DNA of 64,000 bases from Cryphonectria parasitica EP155 (taxonomy: Eukaryota > Ascomycota > Sordariomycetes > Diaporthales > Cryphonectriaceae), in the NCBI RefSeq assembly GCF_011745365.1, contig NW_024468915.1, positions 2,272,653-2,336,652 of the forward strand, read 5' to 3'. The translations under genes and the position numbers were made by a program. Positions 1-9,850 of the stretch are shown here, in pieces; positions within the stretch are counted from its first letter, which is position 1, and each line of letters begins with the position of its first letter. Under the pieces are notes generated by a model, which was not told the DNA's origin, ran no database searches, and saw only the letters and a list, made by a program, of their open reading frames with translations.

Positions 1-101
1 GGGATAAGTCGCTTAGGCACAGCGAGGAGGACAAGGAAGAGGAGGTGGTAGTAGTTGTTGGGGTTGAAGAGGTGGCAGATGGCGTAGAGGTGGCGGAGTA
101 A
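1..101 (+). CDS. C-terminal end of a gene entering from the left (partial)
   Basis: An open frame on the plus strand enters the window and stops with TAA at 99-101, giving about 32 residues. The tail is highly charged and Glu/Val-rich, with EED, KEEE and a run of valines. Acidic tails like this are common at the C-terminus of fungal transporters, but nothing identifies the family. It could also be chance coding potential in a GA-rich stretch. If real, it is the left neighbour of the UstYa array and may belong to the cluster. Confidence 0.35.
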   Translation, partial: DKSLRHSEEDKEEEVVVVVGVEEVADGVEVAE

Positions 102-1098
102 ATAAATAAAATCAGTACATTAAATCACCCAAAGAGGCGAGGTAAATTTAAAGATAATCAACTCACAATGTGTCTGCGCTTGTGAGGCCATATGCAGCGA
201 CAATCAAGTCTCCAGATTGTAATACACTTGCATATTAACAAAACGGTAGACAACTTGAACGATTGTTGTCAATTACTGTCAGAACCACCAGGGAAAAGAG
301 ATCATACATGCATCACTACTTCAGTGGTGTGAAATGAAACAAGGCGAAATCATTCAACAAGATTTGGCGTGATTACATAGGTCAACGTTTCATTCGACTT
401 ACTTAAGCTTCAGGCTTGGAATATCACCTTTTCAGTATCTCGGTCAATAACATGCAGTCATGATCACAATGACACTTCTTCGTTTTCCACATGTTGCTGC
501 CTTTGGAAGGCTATATGTTCAACATTCGCGTAGTTGTCAGCCCACCATCATCAGAGTTTGGGCGCCCGAGTACAACAGACAAAGAGCATACAACGTTCAC
601 AAGTCTTTGCAAGCAGGAGAGCGAGGCGTCATCCTAAGCCAAGACGTCTCTAACGAAATGTGCCAACCAGGATAGAGAACAGCCAATCAATTGATGGACA
701 TCAAAAATGAACCGGATTTGATATACTGAAAGGAACCAGCACCAGCGACAAAATCTAATCGGCGGCATACCTACCTCCAAATGATTATCACCAAGAGTAC
801 AAGCTGATGATTAGTGCAATGTTAAAAGCATATAGTGTCATCACGATGAATTCATTCGGCTTTTATGAAAATATCAGCTGCGACAGCTGAAGTTGAGGGG
901 AGGGAAAAAAGATGTATTTTGCTGCGAGACCTCAGTCTACGACCAAACAGCCACGCCCTCCTAACCTGTGCTGGATTTGACCATTCTTTCAACACTTTTG
1001 GTCACTGTACATGTTTATCGATCTGTGCCTTGCTGATTTGTTCCTCGACTTTCTGCTTATAGCCTAGTCGAGCAATACCCGCCCCTTGAGCTACTTAT
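102..1098. other. Intergenic, left of the UstYa array
   Basis: No convincing gene is seen. Short open frames at 460-675 and 865-1062 lack family features and plausible splice context. The stretch probably holds the 3' regions of the two flanking genes. Confidence 0.5.
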
Positions 1099-1871
1099 TT
1101 AATACTGCTTACAAGACGTCCAAGTAGCCCGAACCCATGTTGGACAAACCATCTCCGCCGTGCACTCAGTGTCTTCGTGCAGCCAGTCATTCAGAAGAAC
1201 CATCTCGCAGTGATTTGTGTGTTTCCAATCCATCAAGTAGCTGTCGATCGGTTGGTTCTTCTCGAGAAGTGCCTTGTGCATCTTCTTCCACATGTACTGT
1301 TGCGGACGATGGTAAGTAGGGTGATCTGGACAGCGGCGTGACACATGGAGACAGATGGACGCAGTCATGATTCACTTACGGTACAATGAACGTAGTGGTA
1401 CTTCTTCTGCGTAAACAGCTTGGGATAGTCTCCCCGGAAGACAACATCAAGCGGGACCTCCGACTCGGGGGTCAACTTTGGGTCGAAATGCCACGAGTAG
1501 TCGGTTCTGTTCATGAAATCCTTGACCATCTCCTTGTCGTAACACTCTGGGCGAACCCAGATCCAACCCATCGGGTCGAAGATACAGCCCTTTGCACGGG
1601 CCTCTTCAACGGACCCGTCCGCACCACAGTCGCCGTGGTCGACGGGGCCCGCCTGGGCAATATCATGCACCTCTTTGGCTGTGTAAATGATGGCGCAGGC
1701 GCAGACAAGTGCGGTCAGGGCGAGGAGAGCCTTGAGGACCAGGCCTGACCGTGAACGGCGGTTCTGGCTGGCGACTTTCAGCCGCTCGCCCAGAAGAGTC
1801 ATGCCAGAGCCGTCATCTGAAAGTGAGGCAGCCTCGAAGGAGGTCTTGTGGTCTTCTTTGTGAGAGTCCAT
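1099..1871 (-). CDS. UstYa/DUF3328-family oxidase, short type (gene A)
   Basis: Predicted CDS complement(join(1099..1296,1380..1871)), 229 aa. The ATG at 1871 was chosen because it sits a normal distance before the membrane segment; the frame is open further upstream. A Ser/basic N-terminal tail is followed by one transmembrane helix at about residues 44-63, giving a type II membrane protein. The luminal part carries two UstYa histidine-cysteine motifs, HYVHC (159-163) and HTNHC (190-194). These HxxHC pairs are thought to bind the metal used for oxidative cyclisation in ustiloxin-type RiPP pathways. The single intron (1297-1379) has a GTAAGT donor and CAACAG acceptor and lies just after the first motif. 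It shares the AR-x-x-GC-x-FD block with gene D (6782-7507), so the two are paralogues. It is divergent from gene B. The family is clear; the substrate is inferred from the nearby repeat precursor. Confidence 0.85.
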
Positions 1872-2974
1872 GACTGCGAACGTAGAAATATGAAGGGAAT
1901 ATGTCCCAATAAGTGAAGGTGTATAGTGACGGACGCAGACAGGAAAAGAGGTAGAGAGTCTTGCAAGCACGCGCGGTATATTTGAGGCTTCTCGAGTCAG
2001 AGAGCGTGTTGCAAACTTGTAGGGGAGAAAAGAAGTCGAAAGGGAGACGGGCGTGCTCAAAACCCGGGTTCCTGTAGAGGCGGCTTTTCACACTCTTCAA
2101 GACATCAGAACGAGGCCATGCCGTCGGACGAACTCCACCGCCGGAGGATCACAGCCTGCCTATCGTAAACGAGGTCGTTGTTGCATCTTTAGCTCCATTA
2201 TCTATGACAGGATACACCAATCGTAAGACGTGCTGGGCGTCGCCACTGACTCACCGTATGTCCTTTTGTCGGATACAGTCTTCAAGATGTCACGATACAT
2301 TCAAAGATTGTCTAACTTGAGACAACTAGACATGGGAGTGGGTGGCTAGACCTTTCACCGGGTCCAGCGGATTGCAAGGTGTGTAAGCGATTTCGAGCCG
2401 TTTCAAGCTCTATTGAACCGTACATCCAATCTCGGTATAATGCTGCTTCACTAGCTCTGGCACAGCACATGACCGTTGCAAGCCTCTCTATCTGGCGCCA
2501 TCGTGGCAGGCCGTAAAAGGCAAAAACCTTGGGGGCGGGGGCCCACAAACGGTAGCAGGGCAGCCTCAGTAAGGGCGGCATTCAGATAATGGAGCGGAGA
2601 TCGCTCCTATAGTGGGCTAGTGTGGATCCTACGGGATGCTTGCAAGTGACTAAAAGATTACATCGTTGCTGACTACGTGGCGAGGCCAGCCGAAGCAGAG
2701 CTGTGCCTCAGCCTTGCGTGCCGAGGATAGAGAGGGTCCGGGTACCGTTTCAACGTTGGACAAAAAAAAAACCCCCAAGAACCTTCAACCGAGATCGGAA
2801 AGATAGCTAGGGGAATTGGAATAGTCTTTGGTCGCCCTTCTTCGGTCACAAACACTCGAGCTCTCCCTTTCCCGCGAAATTCTGACGCCGCAGAGTGCTG
2901 GCGACCTTGAACTTGGCCGAGGAACGCTTCTTCACGCCTCTCTTTTGGTCTTCTCGTGTGCCTATTCTGCAGTC
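1872..2974. other. Divergent intergenic region between UstYa genes A and B
   Basis: This 1.1 kb region separates two head-to-head genes and must hold both promoters. Open frames inside it show no family resemblance. A run of ten A followed by C's lies near 2762-2776. No regulator binding site can be assigned with confidence. Confidence 0.5.
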
Positions 2975-4102
2975 ATGTCATCAACCAGACCCTCACGAGC
3001 TCTCCTAAACTCAGGACACATGAAGTACTCGCCAGTCTCAACAGAGGATGACCTCTCCATCGAGGAGGGCTCATCATTACAACCCTTTCGTTTCCGCCAT
3101 GGAGATACGTGGCTCCGTCTCTGCCAACTCTTACCTTGGGCACTCACTATTGTCTTTGCCTGTATTTCCATGATTCTATCTATGAAAATCAGCTACAATA
3201 GAGATGAACAGTGTCGCGAGCATGAACAAATTGCCTCTTTTGCAACAGGATACGCTACAGATTTTGGTATACACCCTTACCCACACTCGCACATTGCATC
3301 CAAGAGAAACTTTCTAATTCCTCATGCCTTTCATCAGTAACGGCTCGGCAGCATATTCATGTAGAACAAGTCCGTTTTACGGGATCTCCGTCCTTTCATG
3401 AGGATGGAACGATGTGGATTCCCAATCCAGAGCCTATGCTCTACGTCGGCGATCCAAGTGTCCATCCCGAGATCGACCAAAATTGGGACAACCTTACATG
3501 GGGTGAGCTATTCTTCATTCACAAATTGCGAGGTTCATATCTGACAAAATTTCAAGGCCGCTACATTCTCATCACGAGGGAAGAAGCCATAGAATCTTGG
3601 GGTGAACAGGATATCGATTTATACTTCGACCATCAACGTGGGGGTTATGTTGCTGGGTATGTACCCTCGACGGAGTTCTTTCACAGAGAATGGTTAACTG
3701 ATAAATGAACTCAGGCTGGATATGTTTCATACGCTTCATTGCTTGGTAGGCTGTCCTCATTTTCCTTATACATAGTCTGAGTAATGACCACGGCTAATCC
3801 TTGCTCTGCTGCAGAACCAACTTCGGCAAGCCCTTATGCCGGAGCATTATGAGGCCCATGGGCACAAAGCCAGAGCAGACAATGCTGCGCTGCACCAAAA
3901 TCACTGCATCGAACAGATGCGGCAGTATATCATGTGTTCGGGGGACATGACACCTATACCTACAAAATACTACTCTGGCCTCGGAAGGAATTATGTGGAC
4001 TCTGATGTACCACATACTTGCCGCAACTTTGCAGCTTTGCATGATTGGGTCGTTGCTCGATACGATGGTGCGGAAGCAATACAGCCCATTTTCGAGGCTT
4101 AG
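2975..4102 (+). CDS. UstYa/DUF3328-family oxidase, long type (gene B)
   Basis: Predicted CDS join(2975..3266,3338..3656,3715..3745,3815..4102), 309 aa. All introns are GT-AG and the phases agree, including a 31-nt third exon that carries the first active-site motif. A Ser/acidic cytosolic tail is followed by one helix at about 53-70, then the DUF3328 domain. The two diagnostic motifs are HTLHC (209-213) and HQNHC (241-245), with the usual LNQLRQAL helix after the first and IEQMRQ after the second. Known relatives (UstYa/UstYb, PhomYc) catalyse oxidative macrocyclisation of fungal RiPP cores, and some act in other secondary-metabolite pathways. It is convergent with gene C, a paralogue of the same long type. 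Family assignment is firm; the actual substrate is unproven. Confidence 0.92.
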
Positions 4103-4843
4103 AAGTGTAAAGTTCACTACATAGAAACTTGAGATATCTTGCATACAGGGGCAAATCAATCCAATACAGAATACAGAATAAGCTTGGGCATCAGCCAACA
4201 GCACATGCGATTGTTTTGTTTCACTATCAGTTCGAAATTCTGATCCTCTTGCATCGGTCAAATTGGTCTCACCAGAATCTCTGCTTGCACATGCTCTGTG
4301 AATTATCATTTCTCTGCCTCTTTTCTTATTCTCCTTCATCCCTCTCTTTATGCTACTCAATTTGAGACCTGGTGAGTTTTAAGAGTGGCACGGACAGGTG
4401 AAAGAAATGGTTGATAGTCCCTTTCAACTCTTTAGGTGAATATACAGTTTTGGAGCCCAGAGCGGACCCACGTCTTTGTCATGATTTCAAAGGATTGTCT
4501 CACACGGCCTAAACACCAGGCATCTTGGAAGCTTTGCTTCAAACTCAGGAATATCAGCAATTGAACGGAATTGTTTCTGTCTACAGATGTACAACTTGGA
4601 CCGTTCTCTTGAGAATAATCTGGCAAGCGGATGTCTCGTTTTGACCCAGACCCCATAGTCATTCAACTAGTGTGGTCAGAAGAAATAAATTTGGTGAAAG
4701 TCAAGCAGATGATCATTGAACAGTAAACCACAAACGCCTACAGCTTATATACAGGCCAAAGACGTTGATCCCCAAGGGTGTTTAGCCAAACTTGGTGCTT
4801 CCTTCGCAGACTTCAGTATAATCATGATCTCTGAGACATGAGC
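4103..4843. other. Intergenic between convergent UstYa genes B and C
   Basis: This is the 3' flank of two convergent genes and the approximate centre of the mirror-image four-gene array. Several short open frames on both strands have no family features. No gene is called. Confidence 0.5.
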
Positions 4844-5975
4844 TCATTCATTGTGATGATGAGAGGCTGCATGAAACGCTTCCAAGCGAATCTGATACTC
4901 CTCCTGTGGAAAATGGCGATCAGGATGCAACATCCACTCAGTTAACTTCTCAAAATCACGGCAGACATGAGTAGTGTGGGCGTCTGGAAATTCTGACTGC
5001 ACCCGGTCCATCCATTTCCATGGAATGGTGCTGATATCCGAGTAGCATGTGATTGTCTGACGGAGATTATCCACACAGTGATCTAGGGTTACAACATTGT
5101 GTTAGTATTTCCTCACTCAGCTGTGGTTCGTTGGTGTGGCTTGTAATTACCGATATGGATCCAGTACTCCTTTTTCTCCTGCTCATTCATGCTTTTATCT
5201 CCACCGTAGTAGTCTGGGTACAAGGCTCGGCGGATGAAATCTAGACAGTGTAGTTGATGGTAGACTTCAAGCCCGACAATATAACCATCCTCTTCTCCTG
5301 GGATAGGCAGAGTGTGGTTCGGCAACTGCTCTGCCTGTGCCTTTGGAATCTTGATCACGCCGACGCCTGAGGGGGCTGGACTCAGCTTCGAATACTGGTA
5401 GATAGAGTGTAGAGAAATGGTTTGAATTATTACCTCGATAGATGGCATCCCAAGCTTTGTCCACCTCATCAGTTGGGGGGCCCTGCCAAGGCGTCCGATC
5501 TTCGTGGAAGTTATTGTGAAACACGACAGGCTTGTATTCCACAGCTTCGAAAGCTGGGGAGTAGAGTTCAGGGGTGCTTCTCGGGACGTAGTCGATCTTG
5601 TCGCCCTCGGTTGCTGATTCATATCAATATCTATGTAAGTTCTCATGACTACGAGAGAAACCTGGAGTGGGACTGTTAGGACTCACAGTAAAGCTCGGCG
5701 ATATTGATGAAAGTGTCCTTTGACCAGAATTCTCTTCTGGCCCAGAAAATGCAGACAAACGTCAAAAGACTCGCTAGGACAGTGACTGTGAGTTTCAGGA
5801 CTCGTAACTCTCGGACTAAGTTGAGATTGACTGCGAGATCCCCGTCCGACGCAGGGAGCGAGATGTTGTCAAGGGCCTCATCTTTCTGATCCGGCGATGG
5901 AAGAGTCTGATAATCTCTCTTCGCAAGCCGAGAGGAGACTGCTTCGTTGAATTGCCTTTTCAGTTGTGAAAGCAT
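4844..5975 (-). CDS. UstYa/DUF3328-family oxidase, long type (gene C)
   Basis: Predicted CDS complement(join(4844..5082,5151..5375,5434..5613,5687..5975)), 310 aa. A Ser/acidic tail precedes one helix at about 60-79. Then comes the classical DUF3328 block: AFEAVEYKPVVF, FHEDRTPWQGPPTDEVDKAW, followed by HQLHC (196-200) and HIDHC (230-234) with VDNLRQTITC after it. The acceptor at the start of exon 2 (CAG before 5613) is the one that keeps the conserved frame; the longer open frame nearby is a shadow. The third acceptor (before 5375) is less certain but gives the expected GVIKIP stretch. It is head-to-head with gene D and convergent with gene B. Same family role as B: a membrane-anchored oxidase probably working on a secreted precursor. 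Confidence 0.91.
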
Positions 5976-6781
5976 TGTGAAGAATGGGCGGTGACAGCAA
6001 TAGAACTGAGATTCGATTGAGTTCTTGTGCGAGAACAATTGATAACCCAAGACATGCGTGTCGGTGCGAGCAATTCGTGCTCTCATTCGAATTGAACCTG
6101 GGGGACGCCAGACTATCCTTTCAAGATGAAGAGACCTCAGTAATGCACGTCCGAGCTCGGATAACACTGGGACAGAAGAGAAGGGCCGTAAGGATTTCCC
6201 GGAATCCGAAGACTTGCTTCTCCTAGTTTGCCTTATCATCTAGTGGACGAGGCTGTTCGCACAGCGTAGCCGCTAACCTAAGCCGTGACTTGGTCCGCGG
6301 TGACGAGCTGATTCGACGCCGCAGGGCTGCATACCAACAAAGGTACCACGACAGGGTAAGAATTCGGCCCCACCATCATTTTCAAGTCAGCCGTAGTGCA
6401 TCAGTAAGCCAAAGGAAGAACTAGTTGTGCATTGCATGCCAGCTAGCGCAGGCGTTCCATTTTGTGAAGACTTCGCATAACTGAATAAATGCAAAATTCT
6501 CGATAGACCAATACTTTTGAAACAGCATTTCACTTCTGAGGGCCGTCACTGGATCGAACGAACCCGCCAAGTGGCTTTGCACAGCGTGTGCAACTTGAGC
6601 CGTCTTTTGAAGCAAACAGAACATCAAGATTGCTCGTGAGATCAACGCGTTTCCTCCAGAGTAGGTTGAGCCTTTACTGTGGTGCGGATATAATTCCAAG
6701 CTGACTTTTGTAAAGATACGTTCTTCATCAAACCACCTCAACACTCGAAACAAACATACAGTCTGAAGCTCCTCAAACACC
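5976..6781. other. Divergent intergenic region between UstYa genes C and D
   Basis: About 0.8 kb holding the promoters of two head-to-head genes. A plus-strand frame without ATG (about 6230-6423) has a basic stretch with RRRR, but there is no start and no firm homology. No gene is called. Confidence 0.5.
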
Positions 6782-7507
6782 ATGTCCCCAAGATATGTGG
6801 ACCACAGCCCTCAGGCCGGGACACTGGGAGACTCAGGACACCTTGATGGCAATATGGACACGGAAGACAAGGAGGACAACGTCTCAGATCTGCGGCAGTC
6901 ACCATATCGCCGTCAACCCTTTTATGCTATTGTCCTATTTGCGGTGTCATTGGTGATCATTGGTGGAATCCTGCTTGTTGGATTTTATTCTACGGCAAAC
7001 AAAGGCACCGAAACATTGGAGCTGAGGATTGATGAGGAGTGCGGTGAGTCTGCTGCCCAGGCAAGACAAGCTGGATGTGTATTTGATGCTATACTCATGG
7101 GTTGGGTGCCTTGGAGGTGCCATGATACGGAACTGGCAGTGGAATTTATGGAAAGGAACGACTGGGCGTTCTACCACGATATGAACAAGACCGGTGCTCC
7201 TGTACCCGAGGATGAAATTCTTCAAGGGGAATGGAGTGAGTTCTATGTGGACTATCATTATCAAGTCATTCACTGTATGTATGCTTGGAGGAAAACACAG
7301 CGTGCTGCGGTGGGTGGGTCGGTACTGGATGGATATCTGGCAGATCCTCATCACACAAGCCATTGTGAGATGATGCTTTCGCATGAAGACCTGGCTGATA
7401 AGACTGTCTATATGAAGTATGCTGGCTGTCCACATATTCATGTAAACCGGGGTCGTTTTGGTTGGTATAGGATGCTTGGTGGCAAGAAAACTTATAGGCA
7501 ACCATAA
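6782..7507 (+). CDS. UstYa/DUF3328-like oxidase, short type, variant first motif (gene D)
   Basis: Intronless, 241 aa, with an ATG at 6782. An acidic tail is followed by one helix at about 47-68. The luminal part has the AR-x-x-GC-x-FD block and a W-rich segment shared with gene A. The second motif is intact, HTSHC at 191-195. At the first motif the sequence reads QVIHC (161-165), so the first histidine of HxxHC is a glutamine, with another histidine two residues earlier. The MYAWRK stretch after it aligns with YMWKK of gene A, so the placement is secure. Gene A has an intron just here, so D may have lost it. The variant may change metal binding or mark a non-catalytic partner; UstY proteins often act in pairs. 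It is divergent from gene C. Confidence 0.85.
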   Translation: MSPRYVDHSPQAGTLGDSGHLDGNMDTEDKEDNVSDLRQSPYRRQPFYAIVLFAVSLVIIGGILLVGFYSTANKGTETLELRIDEECGESAAQARQAGCVFDAILMGWVPWRCHDTELAVEFMERNDWAFYHDMNKTGAPVPEDEILQGEWSEFYVDYHYQVIHCMYAWRKTQRAAVGGSVLDGYLADPHHTSHCEMMLSHEDLADKTVYMKYAGCPHIHVNRGRFGWYRMLGGKKTYRQP

Positions 7508-7768
7508 TGTCGCAATGTAATGAATGTTTCTGCAATCTTGGGACACATTGAGACGGCAAGTCTGCGACCAAATTGTTGAAGCTAACATTTGTCCTTGTTT
7601 AATATGCCATGGCAGCGTAATCATGGGCGCTGCAGCCAGAAAATTTATCATGAGCGCAGATAACTTCAGTACATGTACATATATGCATCCACACAGGTAG
7701 GACTCCAACTTCATATACGGATACAAAAGGCTTTCTTGATTATTGGAAACAATGATGGTTAGGATATG

Positions 7769-8780
7769 CTATTCATCGAGCGCATATCCATCAGTCCCTT
7801 CATCCGTCCTTTCGATAGTAATAGAACCCAAATCAAGACCCTCTACAGTCCTTACATTGAGTGGCTTCAGATTCAAGTTCTTATGGTAGACGGCCAGGGC
7901 TAGCTCCTTTCGCTCAGCAGGGAGTTTGTCGAAGATGCTAATGGGTGGTCCATAGATATTCGAGAAAACCATGACGCCACAGGTCTTGCAGTGAGAGATG
8001 CCACTGTACCCGGGTGCCTTCTTGTACTCAAAGGTATCTTCCATGCCGCGGAGTTTGACTTGATCCTTGGTAGGATAAACTCCTATATATGCATTCTGGC
8101 AAGGTCATTGAGTAAGAAGTCTCAACATAAAAAGTTCGTCATGCTGATTGTTGGATTCGAGCTTACTCTGACACATGAGCTACAGTTGTCTTCTTTCACC
8201 TCTTGCTCCTGTAGAGGGGTGAAAAGCTCCGCCTGGACGGCCGCACAGTGGCATGAGAACAAATGCTGTGCTTGCGGTTCGGAACGACTGGGGTTTCGCG
8301 TCTGCTGTTTATCTTCCTCTGCGTGGCTGGTGGTCACCCTGCAGGCTAAGTTCAGAAAACGGAAGACAGTGGAATGGGAAAAGGTTATCGTACTGAATTT
8401 TGAAAGGATTCACCCCTTGGATCGCCCGCACATTCACAGCAAGCTGGCCACTCAGTGGTCCAGTCAGATGTTCACCAACCACTCCTGTGCCGCAGTAGTT
8501 GCAAAACTGGTGGGTTTGCTAGTCAACAAGGGAAACGCAAGGGGCCAGGGATCAGTTGAATACACACCTGGTCATGGAGAGATTTGCAATAGTAGTGGCT
8601 TAGGTTCTCATCATCCTTGGTCACCTGGAAACTGCCCTTTGGGGGCACAAGCCAGAGATAGCCTTTCTTTTCGCAAAGACCACAGGAACAACGTATTGCA
8701 CTTTGAATTTCGGGCACTGTCAAAGTGAAACGAAAGCGCCCACAGTGACAATTGCCACGGTATGTTTGTAAGTCAGCCAT
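7769..8780 (-). CDS. Double GFA-domain (CENP-V/Mss4-like) zinc protein
   Basis: Predicted CDS complement(join(7769..8095,8167..8338,8394..8506,8568..8780)), 274 aa, all introns GT-AG with matching phase. Two tandem GFA folds are visible. The first has CHCGRFRF, CSCGLCEKKG and FCNYCGTG; the second has SCHCAAVQ, NCSSCVR and HCKTCGVMVF. These cysteine sets are the zinc sites of the GFA/CENP-V superfamily, named after glutathione-dependent formaldehyde-activating enzyme. The biochemical role of fungal members is mostly unknown. It has no signal peptide, so it is probably cytosolic. It lies 0.26 kb from gene D (convergent) and 1.1 kb from the repeat precursor (divergent), so it could be a cluster member or a bystander. 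An ATG 7 codons upstream is an alternative start. Confidence 0.85.
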
Positions 8781-9299
8781 AACAGCAATGACACACAGCA
8801 CTGGAACTCCTGATTTTGTTTGGTGAACGCTTCATGAGCTGCTCATCTGCTGGAGGACAGAAACGGCCTCTCATCCAAGGAAGCAAGTTTCAAGATAAGA
8901 ATATTGTTATATCATGGCATACTACTTAAAAGTCCATTTGCGCATTACTGCATATATTGTGCAAAGGATTTCGAACCAACCCCAAAAGTACGGGAGCACG
9001 CAGTTTCATGCCCAAAGTGTCGACATCGGCTCTCCACAGTCTGTAAGCGAATGCCGCCACGACGTTGGCAACGGGAAGCGGCCTTGGCTCCGAAGCGCTT
9101 GCAATCCTGCGGCAGATACTATAGTAGTCGCAAATCCTACAGCTGACGACCACGATTTGATAGGTGATAAGGATTCCGGAGGTTCTGAATCTCACCTCGG
9201 CCCCTTTGCAGCATGTTTCCGCCCGCATCCCCGTTCTCCACAAGGACTGAAACGTTGCCCGTATCTCTAAACTGATCCTACAAGCCTAGTCGTGATCAC

Positions 9300-9413
9300 A
9301 TGACTGAGACAGTAAGCTTTATCATCGGCGGTGTCGTGAGTGCACTTGTATCTTGCTTTGGGGGCCTTTGGCAATGCCAAAAACGCCGCTTCAAGTCAAG
9401 AACCAAATCCTAA
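9300..9413 (+). other. Possible 37-residue membrane micropeptide ORF
   Basis: ATG at 9300 to TAA at 9411-9413. The peptide would have one hydrophobic segment (FIIGGVVSALVSCFGGLW) followed by a very basic tail with KRR. It lies between the GFA gene and the precursor. It could equally be an exon fragment or chance, and short ORFs like this occur often by accident. Confidence 0.2.
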
Positions 9414-9698
9414 GTACCTCTACAAGTCAAGGATCTTATCCGATTGTCGTGGAGAGAAGGTGGGAGAAGGAGCCGTACAAGCTAGCTATCTTGCTAGGCT
9501 CTACGTGATCCCTTGTACAGGGGGCTGGTTGTTGAGCTGAGGGCATTCAGACTAATGCGCAACAGTGCGAATGGTCCCGGACGAAATGGTCCCCGAAGAG
9601 ATGGGTGCGGAGGAAATTTGTGGAAGAATCACAAGGACGGGCCAAGACATGTCGTCTTCGATTGAGTAATTGTGCCGCCTCTGAGAGCGAGCCTACCA

Positions 9699-9705
9699 TA
9701 TAAAG
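9699..9705 (+). promoter_or_regulatory. TATA-like box of the repeat precursor
   Basis: A TATAAAG element lies about 150 bp before the ATG at 9851, followed by pyrimidine-rich leader sequence. Strong TATA boxes of this kind are typical of highly expressed fungal secreted-peptide genes. Confidence 0.5.
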
Positions 9706-9850
9706 GGATAGCAGCCCGACAAAGGGAATATGACTTGGACGTTGATACAAGCTTCGTCGATCCTATTATCCAAGTACAGCCTCTCCTTGTTTGTTCCTAA
9801 AGAAACTGGTCACATCCCTTCTCTTATTACAGACTTTATCCACCGTCGCA

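Larger units (their letters stand above)
8781..9850. other. Intergenic with a possible small membrane-peptide ORF and the precursor promoter
   Basis: No full gene is seen between the GFA gene and the repeat precursor. It contains a 37-codon ORF at 9300-9413 and a TATA-like box at 9699-9705, annotated separately. Confidence 0.5.

Noticed and set aside
6230..6423. Plus-strand frame without ATG, basic with RRRR, resembling a transposon-derived fragment
   Set aside because: No start, no family match I can defend, and it lies in the divergent promoter region.
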